A stretch of DNA of 64,000 nucleotides from Silene latifolia. Taxonomy: Eukaryota > Streptophyta > Magnoliopsida > Caryophyllales > Caryophyllaceae. The stretch lies in the NCBI RefSeq assembly GCF_048544455.1, contig NC_133526.1, positions 822,001 to 886,000 on the forward strand, written 5' to 3'. Under the pieces are notes generated by a model that saw only the letters and a list, made by a program, of their open reading frames with translations, searched no databases and was not told the origin of the DNA. This document shows, one piece after another, positions 12,401-22,213 of this stretch. Position 1 is the first letter of the stretch; the number at the start of each line of letters is the position of its first letter. The position numbers were made by a program, and so were the translations under genes.

Positions 12401-14122
12401 TTTAATTTCAGGCCAACCAGCGTTGCACGTCATTGTGATAAAGAGATCAGGTTTCCCAAACCTATGTACCAAGGACATTGAATTAAGATATCTCTTCTTC
12501 ATGTCTCTAGGGCCACCCAAAAAAGTTGGTGGTAGAATGACCCTCTTACCTACTTTGGTTGCACGGCATTCTCCATTTTCGACAGTGTCAATAATTCCTT
12601 GATATAATTCAGCTCTTATCGTCTCTTGATTGTTTCTGAAATAATCTAGCCTTGTGTTCTCTATCTTTACATACATGTCGACAATGTATTGTTGGAGACA
12701 CCTACCGCCTCTTAGAAGCATATTTCCAGGGCGGTTTTGTAACTTGTAGCTGTAATATTGGCGGCATGATATAACCTTATCCTTAGGACCATAACTCTGT
12801 TCAGCGCCTGTTTCAACATGTTTTTTTTCACAAATTAGTATAGTGCGGAAGCAGAGCATGTTATTCTGTAATTTGGACAGTTCACAGTGAAGACAAAAGA
12901 TACTACTAAGCTAACATACGGTGTATTTCATCTTGTAACAGCCCTTCAACTGTCTGTGGCAGTTGTAGGAGACTTCTTACAGACGGGCTGTTTGTTTCTC
13001 CATTCCCTAAAACACTTTTGCTGGTCTTTCGTAAACCCTGTACCCATCCACATTCCCCAGAGGGAAAAAGCAGCGGATACTGCAAAGGGTCGTAGCACCC
13101 GTAATAGTGCATAATTCTGTGAGCCTGGTTATTTTTTGCAGTGACAGTTATGTACGGGGTGCTAGATTCGCTTGATGATGAGTTGTCAGTCCAAATAACA
13201 GCAACCTCATCTGACGTGGGAGCATTATACACCCTTTGATCTAGCGTGGTGTTTTTGTTTAGCAGTATCTGGGTATCTTTGTTTACGGGTAGTTCCCTTA
13301 ATGAGCGGAAAAAGCGTGCATAGGGATTTGTTTCGGTAATTTGCATTAGGATATTAACTATGTCCGGCCTTACCTCTGGGAAGCAACCTGCTCTATTGAG
13401 GGCTTCATGTTGACCATCATAAAAGTAGAGCTGAAGGTATTTCGGCCGGCCATTGTTCGGGAGCAAAGTTGGGATGTGATGATATATTTGGCCATGAAGT
13501 TGAAAAACATAAATACCTTTGTAGGTGGTAGCATTAAAGGTTCCGCCTATGGAACTAAATGCAAAGAGGTTGTTGTACATCCTTGCAAACGTTCGGAAAT
13601 GGACCGCGTCTTCGTCAGGAGAAGTATAAAGTCGAACCAGTTGTGGAGGGTATTCATTTGTCGGTAATTTAATAGTCCCGTCAGCACAGCAAGAGAAAGC
13701 CGTTTCATATGCAAATTTTTGGGCTTGGCATTTAGTACAAGGCCGAGCTCCTGGCAACTGCAGTGGTTCAATAGGCAATGGATTGTCTACATGTGCAGAG
13801 GGTAACCCTGCTAATTAAATCATTTGAAGTAGGTGAGCCTTTTGTGGTTCTTCTAAGAACTATTTACATATACCTTTATTTTAGAACATTAATAGAGCTT
13901 ACGTAATCGACTGGCATGGCCTTTCCGTCTCTTATTGGGTCGCGGTTGTGTCGGCGTTTCAGGGTTGTTGCTGCAAGAGGGAATAGTTGTTAACCTGCAA
14001 GAGAGAGTAGTGGTTAGTTTGTAACAAGAATATTAAAAAAACAGGAAAGTACAGTTTAGGCTGTACCCGGTTCCTCGGCTACCACCCTGTAGAAATGTTG
14101 CTCGTGAACGCTTAGCGCGCAT
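9476..14122 (-). CDS. Helitron RepHel transposase (HUH replication initiator fused to PIF1-type helicase)
   Basis: Four exons join in frame into about 1447 residues: 14067-14122 (with ATG), 13903-13970, 12920-13807, 9476-12807. All borders are GT-AG and all phases match. The N-terminus is basic, followed by a Cys-rich segment (CTKC...CC) and the Helitron-like N domain. The Rep part has the HUH motif HVHF (about residues 529-531) and the tyrosine motif YLYKYIYK (about 667-673). The helicase part has Walker A GPGGTGKT (about 1007), Walker B IIWDEAS, GGDFRQTLP, the motif INKCQGQTL and a final ALSRAR. The family nicks DNA, transfers strands through the tyrosines and unwinds DNA for rolling-circle-like transposition. 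Length and motif set are normal for a plant autonomous Helitron and I see no internal break. The intron at 12808-12919 removes what would otherwise be stop codons between two long frames. Confidence 0.9.
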
Positions 14123-15172
14123 GACTGGTGCAGGTGGTATAACACCTTGTCTGCAGCTTTCAGCCGGCAGCAAGGCGTGCGCAGGTAAGAGTACCTAGGT
14201 CGATATCAGTGTTAGTTTATGTTTTAATAGAAATGATGTGTGTGTTATAGGTAGTATAGGTGTAATTCTAGTCGCAAGTATCACAGCCATACATGCACGA
14301 AAAGTTGCACGATTCCAAGGGCACAACAAGCATTCAATGGCAGTTATTAAAGAATTTGACTTGGAGGACCAGTGCCTGAGTTGGCTATACTGGTTAGTTA
14401 GGAGTTAGGGAAAATACTAATAGTTCTGTAAATACTGCCGCTACCCGAACTATGAATGCAAACTGCAGCTTTGTAGATGTAACATATACACAACAAACAT
14501 CACATTCAACAGTATTGAAGTTTAATGGTTTACGTATATCTCTGAACTTGTCGAGCTACAATACTTGTATTCTAAGGCTGCTTCTATCCTTTTTTTTTTT
14601 TCTGCAATGAAGAGACTGCGGTCGTATCAACAGATCTTTGTATTGTTAATGTTTTTTTTTTTTCTTTTTATTTCGGTGGGTATTTTAGTGTATGTTTTTT
14701 TGTTCCCTTGGTTTTTTATATGTATTTTTTTTTTAAAGATTGTACTTGCATTGGTTAGTTTAAATTCCTAACTAATGTTGTTTGTTCAGTGTGGTTAAGA
14801 AGAAGTGTTTGACCTTTTTTTTTCGGGGAAGGGCGAGCTACTAATTGGCAGTTCGAAAGAAATATTCTGGGTAACTTGTAAGCATTAATACAATTTCAAA
14901 AGACTTTATTTTTAAAAACATAAGTCGTACATCCGAGGCACGCGAAGTACCTCGGTTCAAAATACAACATACTGACTATTCCTGACTGCCAAAATACATA
15001 AACCAGACCACACTCTTACAGTGTCATAATTTTGCAGTAAGGTACGTTGCCTACGTTAAGTACAAACAAGATGGAAACTACACCAGCTACCGGAGTAGCA
15101 GCCAGTGTCAAAACCAAACATTTTGCGGACCTACACTCCGTTAACTCAGACTATTTCTAACATAGGAAGCAT
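14123..15172. other. Region upstream of RepHel
   Basis: Non-coding and T-rich, with several T homopolymers (14590-14740). It should contain the RepHel promoter, but I cannot point to a specific TATA element. Confidence 0.4.
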
Positions 15173-16186
15173 TTATCCTTTTTTGAAACGGTCGAACATC
15201 TCTTCCACATGTTTAGAAACTCTAAAGTACTTGGGGGGCTTCGCTTTTGCAGGACGGACATGGGATTTGTGTTCACAGGTTGAACACATTTTGAGTTTTT
15301 TAGGGGGGGGAGGCGGGCCATTAGGTGGAGGGATTTGGAAAGCCTGAGCGCGTGGAGTTGTAGCCCCTTCCTCAAGGAGCAGGCATGTTGGTTCAAACTC
15401 TTCCTCTATGCCTGTTAGCCTTGCTTTTGAAGCTAGGTAGGTTTCTCGCTCTAGTGCAGAGTCAAGCACGACGCGATTAGTGTCAGGGGTATCATAGTTT
15501 GCATCTATGATCTCAATGTTAAGTATCGGAGCAACATATTCAATAGCTTGGTGAGCTGCGTCATTTTTTGCAGATTCGGGAAATTTGAAACAGCCACTCA
15601 CGATTTCCTTTTTCCCACTAATTACGCCAGGCAGGGTTACAGTGATAAATGCAGTGTAGCGTTCCTTGTCATGGCGCAGGCTTTCCAATGTGGTGCAGTG
15701 AATGGGGAATTTCTGAGTCAGATGCCTTAACAGGTTTACGTAGTCAATGGTGACCACCTTCTTTGGACCCGGTAAGGGCACCTGCAGTTCCTCATTTAGT
15801 GGAAGCTTAGTACGGCCCTTCATAAGGCCTTCTAACTCTAGACGTTTCAATCTGTAGAGGCCACCCAGCCTGTGTGACAATTCCCTCTTGGTGTGGGTAA
15901 AGTCCTTCACAGTTACATTGTACTTGACCATTAGATCGCGTACAGCCTGCATAGCTGCGTGTTCACAAGACTCCTCCGGGGTCAGGGCTGCACCGCCAGT
16001 GTATATGAAGGCAACTGATTCACCATCTTGGCGGACAGAAACGTAGACACTGTTACTGCTTGTGCCTACATAACGGTATTCAGGGCTTGAGAAGCGAAGG
16101 CATTCTGATATCTGTTCTAGCAAGGGTTGGAACGGGACTACAACTTGTATGGGTGCAGGACCTATGACCTGTGATTCATTAGTTTT
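15173..16186 (-). CDS. Protein with two dsRNA-binding-motif-like segments (3' coding exon)
   Basis: One long exon of 338 codons including stop, open from a splice acceptor (TATATAG, exon side at 16186) to the stop at 15173. It has no early in-frame ATG, so a 5' exon carrying the start must lie to the right; I did not find it. Two segments resemble dsRNA-binding motifs. The first runs from a YVGTSSNSVYVSVR strand to a CEHAAMQAVRDLM helix. The second runs from a VNLLRHLTQKF helix through TAFITVTLPG and a Lys-containing loop to a KNDAAHQAIEYV helix. The C-terminus has a proline run and a CSTC pair. It lies about 1 kb upstream of RepHel on the same strand, so it may be a passenger of the element. 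The domain call rests on pattern only, and the function is unknown. Plant dsRBM proteins often act in small-RNA pathways. Confidence 0.6.
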   Translation of the reverse strand, partial: KTNESQVIGPAPIQVVVPFQPLLEQISECLRFSSPEYRYVGTSSNSVYVSVRQDGESVAFIYTGGAALTPEESCEHAAMQAVRDLMVKYNVTVKDFTHTKRELSHRLGGLYRLKRLELEGLMKGRTKLPLNEELQVPLPGPKKVVTIDYVNLLRHLTQKFPIHCTTLESLRHDKERYTAFITVTLPGVISGKKEIVSGCFKFPESAKNDAAHQAIEYVAPILNIEIIDANYDTPDTNRVVLDSALERETYLASKARLTGIEEEFEPTCLLLEEGATTPRAQAFQIPPPNGPPPPPKKLKMCSTCEHKSHVRPAKAKPPKYFRVSKHVEEMFDRFKKG

Positions 16187-18098
16187 CTATATAGTAAATT
16201 TCTGTAGCAGATACTTGTAAGAAACTGTGAAGTTCTAGCTACAAAATTAACAAACAGGTTTGTGTGTAGAAACAGTTTGTGGTGTGGGTCTGCAGTAAAG
16301 CAATTTTTCCTAATAAAGGTTTTTTTTAAAAAAACAAAATGCGTTTACATTATTCATTAAAGCAGAGTATGAGTCACTACTGCCTGAGAAGTTGATATTT
16401 GCTCCCATATGCACATTTCAGTCTACATTATACAGCCTCAAATTAAGTTTGTTCCTACAATAGACTGAACTGCCCTGTTTGGGTACACACTATGCACTTT
16501 TGTAAACTTTAACTACAAGTTATTTATCAGCTACATGGCACAACCATTAGGGTTTAGGTAAATTAGTTTGTATTGTTGTTTCCATGAAGCCCTAACTACG
16601 AAGATAATTACATTTAAAGTTAGACGTTAAGCACGCTACACATAAGCACATAGACAAGTGTTTCCAGTTTTCACATTTTTTTTTCTGTTATGTATCTCTC
16701 TCAGAAAATCTACAAGCATAGAAGGAAGCACGCTGTACACTCTACCGAAACAATAATACGCGCACCAAATAACAGTAGCACACATGGAATGTTACTTTTA
16801 ATGCAGGCTCAAAAGTTTTGTTTTAAGTACTCCAAGGTGTAAGTGTCAATGCATATATACTGATTTATGCAGCGCAAATAGGAAGATTAAATCACATAGC
16901 CATACAGACCTTTGGTGAGGTAGAAGAAGAGCTGGGTGTGTGCCCATCAATTGTATCCAAGCTCCCTTGCATTTTGTTATTTTTTACCTAATTGTTGAAG
17001 AGGATCAGAACACAAAATAATTGAAAGGATAGACACCCATACTTATACACAAATACATTGATATTTTACCATTTTAAAAAGTACACTGTAATCCAAGGCT
17101 TAGAATGTAATTTAGATATTATTGTTTGTATAAATGTAAAACCACAGCACTTAATCTAACTTCTCACAAAGAAGACGTAAACACGTAATATTTGGGTCTA
17201 ATACCTCCATTTGTATATATATGTAAAATGCAATGATATATGTAATCGCGGCAGTAAGTATTTCTTACGATTGAGGACGTATTTAAATCGCGCACAAGTA
17301 ATTATTTAAGCTGGGGCCACGCTGAATACAGGGCGACTTGTTAGATCGTTTCAGCTTTTAGCGGCCTTGAAACGTGTTTATTTATTTGTTTAAACTATTC
17401 GCTTTTAGATGCAAGTAGTGCATATTGTCCTCATTTTGCCTTGTAAATAGCGTACGTAAATTTGTACTGTAAAGGCCCAGCCATTTTAGCTTTCTTAAAT
17501 CATGGGCAAGTTGATGTACAATTAGTTGTTAGGCTTTAAAGTAAAATAAGCTAAAATGTCTTATCAATTACATTACTTGCTCTCTTGCTGAATGGTAAGT
17601 CAAGTTCTTGCTTGCAATCCTTTTTTTTTTGCTCAATTCAGGGGATTGTGTCATTGTAGTGTACTGTTGAGTGTTATGGGTTTGCATTGTAATGATGATG
17701 GCACTTTTTCACCTTACATTGTTTATTATATTGTTCTAAGTAATCAGTTGTAATGTAATGGGTAGTTTGTTTTTCTTTCTTAATTTGGGCCCGCTTATTT
17801 GTTGATAACCCTTTTTTTGCCTTTCTTTTTTTATGTATTGGCAGGTTATACTCATCAATGGTCAGGGAGATTATAGTGGCCAATGATCAGTTTGCATCGT
17901 TAACAGCCGCATCATCGTTCAAAGGTTTGAGATGTTGCGGTGATGAAAGTATTGCCGGTGTATGTAGGTGACCCATCGGCAACGTAGTGCAGGAGTTAAA
18001 GAAATGTCAGTTTTGCGGAGTCTACAAACCCATGACTTACATGTACAGTATATGTGTAACTGAATAATAATGATTCTTATAATACTAAAACTATTACC

Positions 18099-18138
<40 letters not shown>

Positions 18139-19885
18139 CGACAAACCTATGAGCTACATGTAGAGTATGTATGTAACTGAATAGTAATTTGTTTTGTAAT
18201 AATAATAATATTAATAATAATAATAATAATATTAATAATAATAATAATAATAATAAATTTTAGTAAAAAATATAATAATATTATTTACAAAGCATACTAA
18301 TAATAATAATAAGAAGAGGAAGAAGACTAATAGTAATAAAAATATTTACACTATAATTATGAGTAGTTGTAACAATAGCAATAATAATAGAAACTCAGCA
18401 TGGTCACACTTTTAAATGGCAAGGAATTGTGTTTTTTTTTTTCTATGACTTGGATGTTACTATATGTTAGCGGTGTTTTTATGGATTGTCAGTTGGTAAA
18501 AAAAGGGTACGGTCGTGCAGTGTCAATTGTTAAACGACTGCAGCTTGCTAATGCATATAAGCTAGTAAAGTAAAATCGACCTTAAATGGTAGTGTAGCCA
18601 CGCCTAAGGCAACATGCGTAGTTTGGTTTGTGGGGCAGGTATCTTTAGCGCGTACTGCTGCCACATCACTAACGCGGTATTGTAAAGCCGCTTATGTGAT
18701 ATATAATAAACACGCAAAGCTGTCCAGCTATGTAGTTTGGTCGGTGTTTTGATATGTGGATAAAAGGGGAAATTGGAATAAACGTGTAACGCAACCAGTC
18801 ATTCTAGAATTCCTTGCTGAATTTTCTAGTTTTGACACAAACATGTTAGGTGTGCTCGCTCGTTGTAAATTTTTCCTTCGAGGAAGGTGTTGTGAGGCAC
18901 CTAAAAATTACTAAGGTGTTTATTGGCATGTCAAGTGTGAATGTTTGATCCCCGCGCACATGCCTGTGTTCTGAAAACCACTGCATTAAGATAGTTTAGT
19001 ACAAACAGTGTGATTCGAACCCGGTGCTAAATTTAAATAGATTGTTTCACTTCAGCATCTGTTTATGATGTGCAGCAAACACAGTTATGCAGGTGGATAG
19101 TGTAGTTGACCAGGTTATTTCAGGGCAGCAAATGGTTTGCATGTTACCCTGATAAAGAATCCTTTGTGTAATAACTAAATAGCACACAGTCGATGAAAGG
19201 TATGTATGTAAAAGGAATGGGGGTAGTGAATCTGAATGTAGTATTTGGCAGCGTAAATGGCTAATTCAGCATACCTGTTAAGTGGAATGCAATTCCATCC
19301 TTAAATTTCGTTCACGACAATTCAGGGACTGTGTATATGTACTTAGTAGTAAGCACGTACCCCAAAAAAACGGGACAATAAATAGTAGGAGTACCATGTC
19401 CCTGCACCATTCAGTAAATATGCAACCCAGTGTAAGAAAGTGTAATGGTAAAGACCGCTAAATGGGAAGGCACGCCATGCACATTAGAAAGTTCATAATA
19501 TTTATAGCACGATTGCGCACAATGGCTGAAGACGGAATACAAAATATGTGACTTAAATATTCCGAGTTTAGTTTACCCAGAATATACAGCCAACTATCAC
19601 GAAACCAATATTTACAACCGTCATAAAACACCTAAAACGCCAAAATAGAGAACACCATGCTTCACAGAGCACGATTGAGCTACATATTAGCAGGCGGGAA
19701 ACCCTAGTTGTGAGGACAAAATACACACTGGTACCACAGGAATCCTACACGCCGCTAACCCAACACTATAATTTACATATGCCATAATAAGACCTGGACT
19801 TGTAGACCTAAAAACAGAGTTATAGTTATATTTAAAGACCCATATTTAAGCAGTCATTCATCAACAGCAGGTGATTGCTAAGAAC
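16187..19885. other. Long non-coding stretch with AAT microsatellites
   Basis: No convincing gene. It may hide the missing 5' exon of the dsRBM-like gene near its left side. AAT-type microsatellites occupy 18098-18260. Confidence 0.45.
18098..18260. repeat. (AAT)n microsatellite, two blocks
   Basis: Two AAT runs are separated by about 60 bp. That spacer repeats a motif also found just before the first run (ACAAACC...GTAACTGAATA). The locus therefore looks like a tandem duplication of about 110 bp. Confidence 0.85.
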
Positions 19886-20434
19886 CTAACAGTCAGAGTC
19901 ATAGTACCCCTCACTGCCGGAGTTGTCATCAGCCCACCCATAGTAGTCCCCCCCGTCCTCCATGTCTTCGTCACTTGACCACCCAGTTTCTAGTTGGCGA
20001 TGGAACTCAGTTTTTTCGACCTCATTAGGAAAGGCCCTACAAATGCAATACATTTGGACCACCTTCTGCCCACGTTGAGCGGTGATGAAACCCTCAACAT
20101 TTTCAGTCACTAACTGTTTGTTATAATCAACAAACACTTTTGAAGTCTCGGTTCCCACAAGAAACAACCGAGCCCAAGCTTTACAAACCTCAGCCACATT
20201 CCGCTTATCATCCTTATCGAGCCTATCAAATACATTACCCATAACCTCCCTTAAACCAAGTGCCGTATGATGTTGTGTATCACCGTACTGCGATACGGCT
20301 TTCTCAACTACGGTTTTGGTAAATATCTCTTTGCAATTGATTTGCTCCTCTTTCCATACCATATAGCCCGCAATGAACTGGTCTTGGTCACCTTCATCTA
20401 GGTAGTTAGGACGTGTGCATGTGTAAGGCTCCAT
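19886..20434 (-). CDS. Orphan acidic protein, 182 aa
   Basis: A single unbroken frame from ATG (20434) to stop. I do not recognise the family. The middle is a plausible helical domain (LREVMGNVFDRLDKDDKRN, then AEVCKAWARLFLVG). The last 40 residues are strongly acidic with Gly, Tyr and Ser. There are no signal peptide or membrane segments. It lies on the same strand as the Helitron genes and about 3.7 kb upstream of the dsRBM-like exon. Coding-like composition with low-complexity acidity only at the end argues for a real gene. Membership of the Helitron is inference. Confidence 0.5.
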   Translation of the reverse strand: MEPYTCTRPNYLDEGDQDQFIAGYMVWKEEQINCKEIFTKTVVEKAVSQYGDTQHHTALGLREVMGNVFDRLDKDDKRNVAEVCKAWARLFLVGTETSKVFVDYNKQLVTENVEGFITAQRGQKVVQMYCICRAFPNEVEKTEFHRQLETGWSSDEDMEDGGDYYGWADDNSGSEGYYDSDC

Positions 20435-20518
20435 ATTAGGGAAGGATCAGTGGGTTTAGGAATTTTCAAATTGTAGAAATATGTTTTAGTAAGTATTATG
20501 GAGATGTCGATTAGACTT

Positions 20519-20542
20519 ATATATATATATATATATATATAT
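20519..20542. repeat. (TA)n microsatellite
   Basis: About twelve TA units, followed on the plus strand by GTAGATGAGGGG. Read on the minus strand this is CCCCTCATCTAC followed by TATATA, which loosely resembles a Helitron 5' end. Confidence 0.8.
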
Positions 20543-20843
20543 AGTAGATGAGGGGACAGGGGTATTAATTACTAATCATGTCAAAGAAGTAACTTATGAC
20601 ATCATGCAAGGTAACACCAGTTTCAACAGTGCTGTCTCTTCAGTTGCAAGATTTTGTGACGATTTGCATGCTTCCCCTTGTTTATTACGTATATTTTAGG
20701 ATTATATGAGCCTTTTTGTTTTGCGTGGACCATTTAGTGGTTTGTTTAATTTAATGTGTTTCTTAAATGGGGTCATACTTGCAACGCATCTCCATTAATT
20801 TATCATAATATACCTGTTTATTTCCGTTTTTTTCCTTCATTTT

Positions 20844-20951
20844 TTTGCTGTCGGTTTTTTTTAATAAAGTCCCATAAATATTTAGTTACAGTTTTTTTTT
20901 TTTTGCTGTCGGTTTTTTTTTTAATAAAGTCCCATAAATATTTAGTGACAC
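20844..20951. repeat. Tandem duplication, period about 60 bp
   Basis: The words GCTGTCGG, a T run, then ATAAAGTCCCATAAATATTT occur twice with a 60-bp spacing. Confidence 0.9.
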
Positions 20952-22213
20952 TTTTATATAATGTGCCCCGCTGTTTAGTGTTCCGTGGCCGAGTGTTGGG
21001 CAGTTTCCAAGGTAAATCCGCATTCGCTTTCCCGTCCTTTGTTTGTATGCTACTTGACCAATCCGCAGTAATTTCGAAGTTGTTATGTTCAACCAATTAG
21101 CCGCAATGAATTGACCATTACCAGTGTTTTTTCGTTTTTTTTTTTCCATGTTTTTTTTCTTTTTTTAATTCTATTTCGTATTTGGTTGAATCTGAACCCC
21201 CTTTTTTTTTGTAGCGTGTTTGGGACAGTCTAATTTTAAGACACACATGTTGATACCCCTTAAGTCGCCTGCATTTTTTAGGAAACGCAGTCATTTCCAT
21301 GGTCATTTCACATGCGCTTCTACGAACTGGGCACATCTTAAAGTCCAGGCGAACTTGGTACACTTGGTAATGGGCCGAAGTTTGTAGCTGTGGTGCTCGT
21401 GAGGCTTTCTAATGTACAGATGCAGCGGCGCCGTAGTGAAGAACCCGAACATCTATATGCATATACATATATATACTTACACATTCGTACCTATACACTG
21501 CGAAATTGTGAACTACAATATAAGCAGGAAGAAAGAAAGAGACCCCTTTTTTTTTTTGCTCCTGTTATTTGTATATTTGGGATGGTTTAATTGTTGTTAC
21601 TAAGCCTTTTATAGATTCCTTTATTATAAAAAGGTGTTATGCATGCCTGTATTAAGATAGCACTCTACATATGCATATGGATGGGCAGTAAATCGTTATG
21701 CAGTGCGCGTGGTCTTTCAGCACACAATTACTGGTAATGGGGTAAGTGCAAATCAAGGCATATGTAGTGTATGTGTACTCACCGGTGCGCGACAGTCTGA
21801 TTCACAGGTGGGTGTGTTCAGCGTCCTAAGAACGGCCATTGAATGCGTGCCCACACTCCCAAGAGAGGATAGCTGTGCATCGCTGATCAGGTTAGTTGTC
21901 TGTACTGGTTTTGAGTGCGTGTTTTTTCTAGTACTATTATAAGCAAAGGTTAAGGCACAATACAACACACCGGAAATGTTCGCTTCGCTTAAATGTTTCA
22001 GCAACCACAGCTTATAGTCTTTGATGCAGTTTAGTCCCACGGTTGCGTTCCGCGGCGTGCAGAAACGGGCCATGTATACCTAAACATCACAAGCATAACA
22101 GAAGTCAATGAACTATTTACGGTAAGTTATAGGATCATTGAAGCATATGAATCGACCAATGCAGTCATTTTCAGGTCAGAGAAGACTCAACTTGGAGGCG
22201 CCTCCCTTTCCAA

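Larger units (their letters stand above)
20435..22213. other. Spacer between the Helitron gene cluster and the SR gene
   Basis: T-rich. Contains a TA run and a 60-bp tandem duplication, listed separately. An open frame at 21753-22073 (minus) shows no family features and is not called. Confidence 0.45.

Noticed and set aside
12808-12919. Apparent stop codons separating two RepHel genes
   Set aside because: A 112-bp GT-AG intron with matching phase removes them and joins EIHR to AEQSYG, so it is one gene.
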